From: Ignavibacteria bacterium
GTDB lineage: Bacteria; Bacteroidota; Ignavibacteria; Ignavibacteriales; Ignavibacteriaceae
DNA length: 64,000 nt
NCBI GenBank assembly: GCA_030693705.1
Contig: JAUYAB010000055.1
Span: 23,125-87,124, forward strand
Direction of reading: 5' to 3'
The translations under genes and the position numbers were made by a program. Positions 34,666 through 43,439 of this stretch are shown piece by piece. Under the pieces are notes generated by a model that saw only the letters and a program-made list of their open reading frames with translations, was not told the origin of the DNA and did not search any database. The first letter of the stretch is position 1. The number at the start of each line of letters is the position of its first letter.

Positions 34666-35613
34666 CTAATTTCCAATTTTCTTTTGCGCCTGCAAAGAAT
34701 TTCTTTCCCAAAAAACACCATCAGCAAAACCTTGAATTGATTTGTCTTTATCAGCCTGTGCAAGTCGTTTCTCTGCCAGACAACAATAAAATTCATCAGC
34801 TTCGATTCCCACGTAATTTCTCTTCAATTTTTTTGCAGTTACGGATGTAGTTCCCGAACCAAGGAACGGATCAAAAACAACATCACCTTCATTTGAACTT
34901 GCCAAAATAATTTTGGCTAAAAGCTTTTCAGGTTTCTGCGTTGGATGATCGGTATTTTCCGGCATCGACCAGAACGGGATTGTAATATCCGTCCAGATGT
35001 TTGAAGGAGAAGTTAACCGGAAATTTCCATCTTCACTTGCTGACCAGTCTTTGGGTATTCCGTCTTCTTTGTACGGGGCAAGTACTTTGCGCTTTGTTTT
35101 GACTGCATCAAGATTAAAAGTGTATTTCGATGATTTAGTACAAAACCAAATATCTTCAGAACAGTTTTTCCAATTTGCTTTTGCGCCTCTTCCCTTTTCC
35201 CTTTCCCACGTAATTCTATTCTGAATTAGAAAATACTTTTTAGCGATGTTGTATAGCCCGGGAGAAGATTTCCAATCACCACACAAATAAATTGATGCGT
35301 TTTCTTTCATCAAGCGTGGGAGTTTAGAGACCCAACTATCCAACCAATTTTCGTAAGCGGCATCTTCCATCTGCGCAAATTTTAGTTTGTTAAAACTTTT
35401 TCGGAGGTTGTACGGCGGATCAACAAAAATCAAATCACAAAAAGCATCCGGTAAAAGATCCAACGCAGCAAACATATCTTGATGAATTGTTCTATTCACA
35501 ATTTCATCTAAAGAGGCTACGACATTAAGTTGAATCAACTTTGAATGATAAATACCTTCCTCATCTTTCGTTAGTTCGAGAGTTCGATTATATGGCGCTT
35601 TTTCTTTTTTCAT
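34666..35613 (-). CDS. DNA methyltransferase, N4/N6 beta-class type
   Basis: A 315-residue enzyme of the DNA methylase N-4/N-6 family. Motif IV is DPPY (residues 65-68, preceded by LIFV) and motif I, binding S-adenosylmethionine, is DPFLGSGTT near residue 250. The order IV, target-recognition region, I defines the beta class, mostly adenine-N6 enzymes. No restriction endonuclease or specificity subunit lies nearby: SRP RNA is downstream and tRNA-Ala upstream. It may therefore be a solitary regulatory methyltransferase. The recognition sequence is unknown. Confidence 0.93.
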   Translation of the reverse strand: MKKEKAPYNRTLELTKDEEGIYHSKLIQLNVVASLDEIVNRTIHQDMFAALDLLPDAFCDLIFVDPPYNLRKSFNKLKFAQMEDAAYENWLDSWVSKLPRLMKENASIYLCGDWKSSPGLYNIAKKYFLIQNRITWEREKGRGAKANWKNCSEDIWFCTKSSKYTFNLDAVKTKRKVLAPYKEDGIPKDWSASEDGNFRLTSPSNIWTDITIPFWSMPENTDHPTQKPEKLLAKIILASSNEGDVVFDPFLGSGTTSVTAKKLKRNYVGIEADEFYCCLAEKRLAQADKDKSIQGFADGVFWERNSLQAQKKIGN

Positions 35614-35699
35614 TTATTTGTTTGGATGTGAAATGACTATAAAACATTAAAACTTCCCCCGATTCCTAATTACTAATTTTTAATTCCTAATTGTAATAG

Positions 35700-35772
35700 T
35701 GGAGCTAAGCGGGATCGAACCGCTAACCTCTACGTTGCGAACGTAGCGCTCTCCCAATTGAGCTATAGCCCC
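35700..35772 (-). tRNA. tRNA-Ala (anticodon CGC)
   Basis: The minus strand gives a 73-base cloverleaf: acceptor GGGGCTA with TAGCTCC, D arm AGCTCAATTGGGAGAGC, anticodon stem CTACG/CGTAG with loop TTCGCAA (anticodon CGC), T arm AGCGGTTCGATCCCGCT. The rest of the 316-base gap 35614-35929 shows nothing else. Confidence 0.95.
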
Positions 35773-35929
35773 GAAGAATACAAATCTCAAAAAACAACTA
35801 ACAAAAATCAACGCCTTACTGTAATTGATTTCTGCGCTACAAAAATAACAAAATTACTCTAACTCTGAAAAGTGATTACCAATTATGGTTCGAGAAAGCT
35901 AAAGTATACAAAAAATAGAGGGAGACAGT

Positions 35930-37831
35930 TTATTTAATCACAACCATTTTTCTTATTTGAAAATACCCTTTGCTTTCCATTTTGTAGAAATAAACTCCGC
36001 TATTCATGTCTGTTGCATCAAATTTGATTGAATGCATTCCGGCATCCATGAAACCGTTTGCAAGAATCTTAACTTCTTCACCCAATAAATTATAAATCGA
36101 AAGTTTTATCAATCCATCCGAAGGCAATTCAAAATTAATATTCGTAAACGGGTTAAATGGATTTGGATAATTTTGCTCCAGTTTAAAAGAACTTATTGAA
36201 TTGTCTTCTTCTATACCGGTAAGTTTATCAACTCTAAGAACTGCGGAGCCATATGGTTGAAGAGAAATATTTGGTGAACAATTTATACTTCCATCCGGTG
36301 CTATTACAAAATTTCCTGCATCTTTGTTTGTGATCAGATCTGTCAGTTTATAGTTCCCAACCGGTAAACCGGAATAATCATTACGTGAGAAAGTAGGATT
36401 ATTTACTGTGGTTCCGGAAAAATTATGAATAGGAATAACAATTTCACTACTTGAATTAATATATCTTGCGGAAACATAAATGGCGCTGTTTACACTATTT
36501 AAATAATAATACTTCCCTCTTCTTAATGAAGGATTATTTTCTCTAATACGGATAAGTTTTTTATACCAATTTAAAAGTGAAGTACTATCTGAACTCATTT
36601 TTTCAATATTATAATCAACATACGTTGAAGGAACTGCTTTCCATGGAGTTCCAGTGGTGAATCCGGCGTTTGTCCCGCCGGTCCATTGTAATGGGGTTCG
36701 CTTATCTCGATCATCGGATGTGGCAGGATTCGACATCCCGATTTCTTCTCCATAATAAATGAACGGAACACCGGGAATAGTAAGCAGCAGCGAGGCAGCA
36801 AGTTTTGCTTTGCCAATGTTGTTTCCAAGCTGAGAAAAAATTCTTTGTTGATCGTGGTTAGTTAAAAATGTGCCGTACTGTAAAAAAGGATAACCTTGTT
36901 GAATCGCGCCTTTCAAACGGCTTATCAAAGTTGCCGGAGTTCCATTTTTAACTGCTGTAATAATATCGGTTGCAAGTTCAAACTCAAAGCAAAAATCGAG
37001 ACCGGTTCCGTCAACATAAGGAATTACTTTTGAAGTTGAACTCCACGCTTCCCCCACAGATAGCGCTTCCGGATTGTGGCTTTTCGTAAGTGTTCGGAAT
37101 TCCCGCAGATATTGAAAAGTTGAAGGAGCATCCTCCATGATATTTCCTTCTTCGCAAATATATTTAACGGCATCAAGTCGGAAACCATCAACTTTTACTG
37201 AATCCAACCAAAAGCTAACAATATTGGCGACTTCATCTTTCACTTCTTGATTGAAATAATTTAAATCAGGCATGCCGCTGCTAAAAAGTCCATAAAAATA
37301 ATATCCATTTGCACTCTGCCACACTTTTTGACCCCAAGGACCTTTCGTTCCAGGATCTGTGCTGCTCCAAATGTACCAATTTCTATACTGCGCCTGTGGA
37401 TCAGATTTAGCATTAATGAACCAGGGATTCTGGCTTGAAGTATGATTGAGAACGAGATCGATAATTACTTTTATTCCTCTTGCATGGGCGCTATCGAGAA
37501 AATTATTGAAGTCTTGATTAGTGCCGTAATCATGTTCGATTTTTTTATAATCAATTACGTCGTATCCATGGTAGCTTGGCGATTCCATGATTGGCATTAA
37601 CCAAATTGCAGTAACTCCAAGATCAGATGTTGTGGAATCAATCCCGTCATTTAAATAATCAAGTTTTTGAGTAAGACCTTTGAAATCTCCAACGCCATCG
37701 CCATTAGCATCGTAAAAACTACGCATAAAAATTTCGTAGAAGACAGCGTCATTCCACCAGTAGGTTGTTTGTGCTGTTGTAGTTTTACATAACAAGAGGA
37801 TTACAAAAAAGGATACAAAATATTTCTTCAT
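35930..37831 (-). CDS. secreted GH13 alpha-amylase with T9SS domain
   Basis: A 633-residue exported enzyme (signal residues 1-21). The GH13 barrel shows WLMPIMESPSYHGYDV, DLVLNHTSSQNPWF, the nucleophile Asp in VDGFRLDAVKYI, the acid/base Glu in LSVGEAWSS and the transition-state Asp in FLTNHDQQR. A small beta domain follows, then a type A sorting domain (NYPNPFNPFTNINF to MVVIK, last 80 residues). The YYNRN-type loop and the QPTG-like start resemble oligosaccharide-acting family members, but starch or glycogen hydrolysis is the safe assignment. It stands alone on the minus strand, with about 200 bases of gene-free sequence before the divergent TonB receptor. Confidence 0.95.
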   Translation of the reverse strand: MKKYFVSFFVILLLCKTTTAQTTYWWNDAVFYEIFMRSFYDANGDGVGDFKGLTQKLDYLNDGIDSTTSDLGVTAIWLMPIMESPSYHGYDVIDYKKIEHDYGTNQDFNNFLDSAHARGIKVIIDLVLNHTSSQNPWFINAKSDPQAQYRNWYIWSSTDPGTKGPWGQKVWQSANGYYFYGLFSSGMPDLNYFNQEVKDEVANIVSFWLDSVKVDGFRLDAVKYICEEGNIMEDAPSTFQYLREFRTLTKSHNPEALSVGEAWSSTSKVIPYVDGTGLDFCFEFELATDIITAVKNGTPATLISRLKGAIQQGYPFLQYGTFLTNHDQQRIFSQLGNNIGKAKLAASLLLTIPGVPFIYYGEEIGMSNPATSDDRDKRTPLQWTGGTNAGFTTGTPWKAVPSTYVDYNIEKMSSDSTSLLNWYKKLIRIRENNPSLRRGKYYYLNSVNSAIYVSARYINSSSEIVIPIHNFSGTTVNNPTFSRNDYSGLPVGNYKLTDLITNKDAGNFVIAPDGSINCSPNISLQPYGSAVLRVDKLTGIEEDNSISSFKLEQNYPNPFNPFTNINFELPSDGLIKLSIYNLLGEEVKILANGFMDAGMHSIKFDATDMNSGVYFYKMESKGYFQIRKMVVIK

Positions 37832-38028
37832 AAGTTCCGGTTTAATTTTCAGAGTATTAAAAATTTGTTTTCAAATTGCAGAAATATTTAGTCGATTACA
37901 AATCGATGAATGTCTTAAAACTTATCAGATTTATATTAAAACTCTTTTTCCGATTCCAACTAATTTAGTTAATTTTAGAGCGAATAGAGTTTGGAATAAG
38001 TTCATGAATAATAATCTTCTATAGAAAA

Positions 38029-40350
38029 ATGCTGTTCCCTAAAAAAATATTACTTTTCTTCTTATTACTGTTCGGACAGTCACAACACCTCGCACAGATT
38101 AAAGAATATAATATCTCGGGATTTATAAAAGATGCAGTTACCGGTGAGGTTCTTACCGGTGCGAATTTACTTTTGTATAAAGATAGTATCGATACAAAAA
38201 ATCACCCATACACCGGAACAACTTCTAATATTTATGGATTTTATGTTTTGCCCAACCTTCCGGCAGGAAATTATTTTCTTATAACCAGATATATCGGCTA
38301 CAAATCTGCGGTTAAGGAATTTCTCAACTTAAAATCGAATGCGGTTCACTTTAACATCGTTCTTTTGCCTAAGGAGATTGAGAAAGAAGAAGTGGTCATT
38401 ATCGGGAAAAGGATGGATAAATCTTTGATAAGTAATTTTGATGTTTCACCGGAACTTTTAGCGAAACTGCCTTCACTAAGTGGAGAAACAGACCTCTTCA
38501 AACTGTTGCAAATGCTTCCCGGTGTAAAAACAGAAAGTGAACTTTCAAAAGGTTTATATGTAAGAGGAGGTTCGCCCGATCAAAATTTAACTCTTGTTGA
38601 TGGACTAACTCTCTATAATCCTTCGCATATTGGAAATATTGCCAGCGCATTTAATTCCGATGCAATACAGGAAATCCGTTTAATTAAAGGGGCATTCCCG
38701 GCTGAATATGGCGGAAGACTCTCGAGCATTCTTGATATTAAACTTAGATCGGGAACAAAGAATGCAACAAAGGGAACCGTTGGGGTTGGACTGATAAATT
38801 CTTTCTTCACATTAGAAGGACCCATGGGAAACAATTCCACTTATATGTTTTCCGGGAGAGGAATGTATTACGATACTTATCAGAAAAAGTTTATTCAAAA
38901 CAGTAGTATGCCCAGATACAATTTCTCAGATATGAACGCTAAAATAAATTATGTTATTTCAGAAGAAAATATTTTATCAATTAGTATGGTTTACAGTAAA
39001 GATAATTTATATAGCCCTTCTTCCAATACGGACTTGAATTATTCGACAAAGTGGGACAACTTGTCAATTGGTCTGAACTGGTTGCATATCAATTCCAAAT
39101 CGTTTCTATTAACCACCGGTTTAAGTTTTACCGATTATGGGTTCAGATCACTTATATTTGATTATAGTTCCGAGGACGTAACTGATAATTTTTTCTCATC
39201 GTCGCGGCTGAAGGATTATTCTTTAAAACAAAATGTTGAACTGCATCTAAATGAAAACCACATGCTTAAAACCGGAATTGAGCTTACTTTTCATCAATAC
39301 GATCTTATCTACAGCACTGCTTATGATCCTTTACTTGAAGTTGATCCTTACGCGGGAGATAACCAATATTCACTTGAAGGCGCACTTTTTTTCCAGATGG
39401 AATCTCAGTTTACTCCCCAATTTAAAATGAATTCCGGCTTACGTTTTTATTATTTTGGTGACAGAAAATATTTCAGCGCAGAACCGCGTATTGAAATTTC
39501 TTACGCCGTTACAGATAAAACGTTTATAAAATCAGCTTACACCACAACCCATCAGTTCCTTCACCTTATAGTTAGAAATGATATTTCCCTACCAACTGAC
39601 CTTTGGTATCCATCAACAAAAAATATTCTTCCGGGAAGTTCAGATCAATATGTTTTAGGAATCGACCAATATTTCGGCGAACAGGATTACCTGCTTTCCG
39701 TTGAGACCTATTACAGAAACATGCAAAACCTTTATGAATACAGAAACAGCGCTGCCCTAAATTCTCTAAAAAATTCTGTCGAAGGTGAACTTACGAATGG
39801 AAAAGGCGAGGCGTATGGAGTTGAGTTCTTTTTAAATAAAAAATCCGGAGCAATTTCTGGATGGCTTGGTTACACATTATCATGGACAAAAAGAAAGTTT
39901 GATCAGTTGAACAATGGAAAATTGTTTTATCCCAAATACGACCGCAGACATGATTTATCGGCGGTCGTTGCGTACAAGATAAATGACAATTGGTCTGCCG
40001 GGGTTACATGGACGTATCATACGGGAGAGAATTATTCGTCGGCTCCCGTTCAATATCGTTTTAATGAAATTTCTCCGGGAAACGGCAGTAATGTTTATGT
40101 TTATTATCCTGAACTAAACAAAGCTCAGCTTCCTTCATTTCATAAAATGGATTTGAACGTAACTTACAAATTTCCATTATTCAATTTACCTTTTGAAGCT
40201 TACTTAAATATTTATAATTTGTATAACAGGCAGAATCCGTTTGCGCGTTATGTTTCAAAAGAATCTGAAAATGGGAAAGATGTTGTTAAAGTGAAACAGC
40301 TTGTACTTTTTCCAATTATCCCGACAATCGGATTTAATTTTAAGTTTTAA
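38029..40350 (+). CDS. TonB-dependent receptor with carboxypeptidase-like N-domain
   Basis: A 773-residue outer-membrane transporter. After a signal peptide (1-23) comes a carboxypeptidase-regulatory-like domain (YNISGFIKDAVTGEVLTGAN), then the plug (YVRGGSPDQNLTLVDGLTLY and EYGGRLSSILDIKLRSG), then a 22-strand barrel ending in IPTIGFNFKF with a terminal Phe. It imports an unknown ligand with energy from TonB. A DUF4249 lipoprotein and a rhodanese-like lipoprotein follow with 1- and 3-base gaps, so the three form an operon. The DUF4249 partner replaces the SusD-type lipoprotein seen with many sugar receptors, so the ligand need not be a glycan. Confidence 0.93.
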   Translation: MLFPKKILLFFLLLFGQSQHLAQIKEYNISGFIKDAVTGEVLTGANLLLYKDSIDTKNHPYTGTTSNIYGFYVLPNLPAGNYFLITRYIGYKSAVKEFLNLKSNAVHFNIVLLPKEIEKEEVVIIGKRMDKSLISNFDVSPELLAKLPSLSGETDLFKLLQMLPGVKTESELSKGLYVRGGSPDQNLTLVDGLTLYNPSHIGNIASAFNSDAIQEIRLIKGAFPAEYGGRLSSILDIKLRSGTKNATKGTVGVGLINSFFTLEGPMGNNSTYMFSGRGMYYDTYQKKFIQNSSMPRYNFSDMNAKINYVISEENILSISMVYSKDNLYSPSSNTDLNYSTKWDNLSIGLNWLHINSKSFLLTTGLSFTDYGFRSLIFDYSSEDVTDNFFSSSRLKDYSLKQNVELHLNENHMLKTGIELTFHQYDLIYSTAYDPLLEVDPYAGDNQYSLEGALFFQMESQFTPQFKMNSGLRFYYFGDRKYFSAEPRIEISYAVTDKTFIKSAYTTTHQFLHLIVRNDISLPTDLWYPSTKNILPGSSDQYVLGIDQYFGEQDYLLSVETYYRNMQNLYEYRNSAALNSLKNSVEGELTNGKGEAYGVEFFLNKKSGAISGWLGYTLSWTKRKFDQLNNGKLFYPKYDRRHDLSAVVAYKINDNWSAGVTWTYHTGENYSSAPVQYRFNEISPGNGSNVYVYYPELNKAQLPSFHKMDLNVTYKFPLFNLPFEAYLNIYNLYNRQNPFARYVSKESENGKDVVKVKQLVLFPIIPTIGFNFKF

Positions 40351-40351
40351 A

Positions 40352-41143
40352 ATGAAAAAATATCTTTTCATAATTCCCTTAATTTTTGTCTTCGTATCGT
40401 GCGAGAAGGACCAGATAGTTGAGAGTGATGCCACAAATCAAAGTTACATTGTAGTAAATAGTGAATTAAATCCTGATAAATTATTTGCGGGTGTTACCTT
40501 CACCAAAACTCTCCCGGTTGGAAGCCTCTACGATATTAAAGCTGCCGAACTTAAAGATGTAAAAGCTTATCTCAAGATTAATGGGCTACAAGTTGTTCCG
40601 CTCCATTATGTAAATGATGGCGTATATAAACCAATGTATGATGAGTTGATTGTAGAAGCAGGTTATACATATGAATTATTTGCCGAATGGGGTGAAACCA
40701 TAATTTACAGTCGAACAAAAATTCCCTTCTCTCCGGAGATCAACAGCGTGTCTTACAATGCCGGAGGGAATTACCTAACGGCAAATGTTAAAACAAATCC
40801 GGACGAAGTTTATGGCGCTATTTGGGTAATCGGTTACGGTTCAACAAGAGCAACAGCATTCCCCAATTTAAGTATCCCCGGCACAAATGTTTATAACATA
40901 AATGTAATAACTTCAACTTTGCCGGCGCAATATAAAGGAAACGAGTACAACGGATCGAGAAATATTGCAGTGTTTTCCTTTGACAAACAGTACACAAGTT
41001 ATTTTAATTCAGCAAACATTAATGTGCCGGTTGGAAATGCATTCACACAAAACGGTGGCTCTATCGGGTGGAATGTATTTGGAAATAATGTTATTGGGAT
41101 GTTTATCGGAGTTGGTAAAGCAAAAATAATAAATGTTAACTGA
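40352..41143 (+). CDS. DUF4249-family lipoprotein
   Basis: A 263-residue lipoprotein (lipobox VFVSC, Cys20) of the DUF4249 family, which is nearly always found directly after a TonB receptor in Bacteroidetes, as here with one base between the genes. The sequence has the typical immunoglobulin-like half (SYIVVNSELNPDKLFAGVTF) and later VTFTKTLPVGSLYDI, with a second strand-rich half. I start at the ATG 40352 because the signal peptide begins there; an earlier in-frame ATG overlaps the receptor. It probably sits on the outer leaflet of the outer membrane and assists the receptor. Ligand unknown. Confidence 0.88.
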   Translation: MKKYLFIIPLIFVFVSCEKDQIVESDATNQSYIVVNSELNPDKLFAGVTFTKTLPVGSLYDIKAAELKDVKAYLKINGLQVVPLHYVNDGVYKPMYDELIVEAGYTYELFAEWGETIIYSRTKIPFSPEINSVSYNAGGNYLTANVKTNPDEVYGAIWVIGYGSTRATAFPNLSIPGTNVYNINVITSTLPAQYKGNEYNGSRNIAVFSFDKQYTSYFNSANINVPVGNAFTQNGGSIGWNVFGNNVIGMFIGVGKAKIINVN

Positions 41144-41146
41144 TCA

Positions 41147-42214
41147 ATGATAAAAACAAAAATTCTACAGTTTTTAATTATGCCCTTAACTCTCATATTT
41201 GTTACCGGGTGTGAAAAGGATAGCGCAACGGCTCCTCTATCTATAAAGACCGAGGTCAGCGCTAAACTTCTTTTGTATCTTGAATCAGAGGGAGACATCA
41301 TTAATAAAATGCCCGTCCCGGTAGTATCAGCAGCAGAAGTGTATAATAATATTGGCAATGTTCTGGTAATTGATTTGAGGGACAACGCTGCTTTTTTAGA
41401 AGGACATATTGCGGGAGCGAAAAATATTACCAAAGATTCACTCTTTAATTATTTAAGAACAATTTATACCAATTATGGTAAAGTGGTTCTGGTTAGCTCG
41501 TCCGGGCAATCGGCCGGTTATTATTCTGCATTATTACGACTCGTTGGATTTACAAACGTTTATTACATGAATTTTGGAATGGCTTCGTGGAATGCTTTCT
41601 TCTCTTCAGTTTGGTCTGAAAGACTTAATATCGAGCCTGACTTCAGTCTTTTTTCACACGACGTTTATTCTAGAAGGGATTACTCCAATTTACCACAGAT
41701 CAATTTAAATTCACCCGGTGAATCGATGAAGGATTTAGTAATACAAAGAGTAGATTCTTTAATTAAAGAAGGATTTAATGAAGATTATAATTCATGGGAA
41801 TCAAATTCGGCGATAAAAATTAGTTATTGGGGAAATATGAGAAATCAGTTTTACACCATCTGTACGGGACCGGTGGTGCTCTATAATTCGAGCCCTTTTA
41901 CTACAAACACCTACCATCTTCTTGGATCTGTTTTATATCAAGTTCCACCGGATCACTCTGATTTGAGAAGTGTGAAATATCTTCAGACACTTCCGTCCGG
42001 AAGTCCGATTGCAGTTTATAGCGGAACGGGACAAGAAAGCGCATTTTATACCGCGTATCTCCGTTTTCTCGGGTATAATGCAAGATCAATTTTATTCGGA
42101 ATGAACAATATGGATTACTATATGTTGTTCCGTGCATCAGAGATAATTTCGTATGCTTTCACATCAAATTCAATTATGAATTATCCATATGTTACTGGAT
42201 CTGGAGGTAAATAG
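41147..42214 (+). CDS. lipoprotein with two inactive rhodanese-like domains
   Basis: A 355-residue lipoprotein (lipobox FVTGC, Cys22). Two rhodanese-like domains are visible: residues about 60-155 with NVLVIDLRDNAAFLEGHIAG and GMASWN, and residues about 230-345 with YLQTLPSGSPIAVYSGTGQE. In each the catalytic cysteine of the active loop is replaced by serine (VSSSGQS at residues 116-122; YSGTGQES in the second), so sulphur transfer is not expected. It is the last gene of the TonB receptor operon. A binding or scaffolding role at the envelope is likely. Confidence 0.82.
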   Translation: MIKTKILQFLIMPLTLIFVTGCEKDSATAPLSIKTEVSAKLLLYLESEGDIINKMPVPVVSAAEVYNNIGNVLVIDLRDNAAFLEGHIAGAKNITKDSLFNYLRTIYTNYGKVVLVSSSGQSAGYYSALLRLVGFTNVYYMNFGMASWNAFFSSVWSERLNIEPDFSLFSHDVYSRRDYSNLPQINLNSPGESMKDLVIQRVDSLIKEGFNEDYNSWESNSAIKISYWGNMRNQFYTICTGPVVLYNSSPFTTNTYHLLGSVLYQVPPDHSDLRSVKYLQTLPSGSPIAVYSGTGQESAFYTAYLRFLGYNARSILFGMNNMDYYMLFRASEIISYAFTSNSIMNYPYVTGSGGK

Positions 42215-42275
42215 TTCTGACAATTTAGCTGCAGTGAAGGGTAATTGGTGGTCAATCATCATCTGTTTTTTTTTG

Positions 42276-42292
42276 TTTGGGAATATCCCAAA
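42276..42292. promoter_or_regulatory. 17-base palindrome TTTGGGA-N3-TCCCAAA
   Basis: A perfect inverted repeat in the gap before the SGNH lipoprotein gene could be an operator. A diverged version, TTTGGGAATC, occurs at 46794, and both are followed by AAACATTTTTAAGTTG. No regulator is assigned. Confidence 0.35.
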
Positions 42293-42401
42293 ACATTTTT
42301 AAGTTGATTTGTACAAATAATTAAAATTTTCTGAGGTTTTGTTCCTTTGTCACAGATATCTAACCAACATTTTTTAAGCCCACAATAGAGTTAATAGGAA
42401 A

Positions 42402-43205
42402 ATGTATCTAAGAAGTCGGGTTGATATAATTCTATTTTCATTTTGTGTATTTTTATTTTCATGTCATGAACCAACTTCTTCTCCGCCAGAAGTTTCTGAT
42501 GCACTTCCGGCTATTGATGTACCATGGACAACACAACAGTCGGTTGTTTGTTTTGGAACAAGTCTTACTTACGGTTTTATTTGGGATGAACCTATCGTTG
42601 TTCCTGGTGAAAAAAAATTGCACCAACATCCCATAACACCACTTTTAGATAATTCCAGTCAGTCAACTTCTTCTTATCCAACATACGCTTATCCGGCGCT
42701 GCTTGGCGCTTCTCTTAAAATTAAAGTCTTCAATCAAGGAAATGTTGGAGCGACAACACAAAGAGCGCTTGACATTGTCAGAGATAGTATTTTTAATAAA
42801 AATCCAGCACTGGTCTTGTTGGAATTTGGGGCGAATGATCTTTTGCGAGGAATAAAAGATAGTCTGGTTGAAATACGGTTAGGGAATTTAATTGATACTC
42901 TCCACTCATTCGGAAGTAAAGTAGTGCTCATAAGTTTTTTGAATCAGGGGATAATTGAATCAATTCCGACCGATCATTTTCTTGCTAGTAAGAAATCAGA
43001 TGGTACAAAATTTCTCTCGATGTTGCAACGTGTCGCAACAAATCATTCTCTACTTCTTGTTGAAAATACTATGAGTGGTATTTACTGGAACGATACGATG
43101 ATGTCTGATGAATTTCACCCAAATGAAAATGGGTACAAAAAAATGCAAGAGAACATAAGCCGTGCACTTATTAAAACTTTTCAAAAGAATGAAATGCTAA
43201 ATTAA
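42402..43205 (+). CDS. SGNH/GDSL-family hydrolase lipoprotein
   Basis: A 267-residue lipoprotein (lipobox LFSCH, Cys21) of the SGNH fold: FGTSLTYG (Ser in block I), NQGNVGATTQ (Gly in block II), LEFGANDLL (Asn in block III) and DEFHPNENGY (Asp and His in block V). Such enzymes deacylate or deacetylate lipids and polysaccharides. It stands between the rhodanese-like lipoprotein and the GH81 glucanase, and could deacetylate the glucan substrate, although this is inference. A palindrome about 110 bases upstream may be regulatory. Confidence 0.88.
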   Translation: MYLRSRVDIILFSFCVFLFSCHEPTSSPPEVSDALPAIDVPWTTQQSVVCFGTSLTYGFIWDEPIVVPGEKKLHQHPITPLLDNSSQSTSSYPTYAYPALLGASLKIKVFNQGNVGATTQRALDIVRDSIFNKNPALVLLEFGANDLLRGIKDSLVEIRLGNLIDTLHSFGSKVVLISFLNQGIIESIPTDHFLASKKSDGTKFLSMLQRVATNHSLLLVENTMSGIYWNDTMMSDEFHPNENGYKKMQENISRALIKTFQKNEMLN

Positions 43206-43439
43206 ATTGCGATTGTTATCATAATACCCATAATTCTAACAATTCAAAGAGATTGAATTTCAGTAAATGATAAAGAATTTAATGAAGATTCTGTTCTTTC
43301 GAGTGTTCATAGATTTTCCACTTTCACTCACCGTTTTTTACTAATTTGCACCTAACATTCTCAATAGCTTCGCAATCGAACTCTAATGTTTTGTCTAACG
43401 TTCATTGCCTCCATTTTAATATTTCGAAAAGAAGAAACA

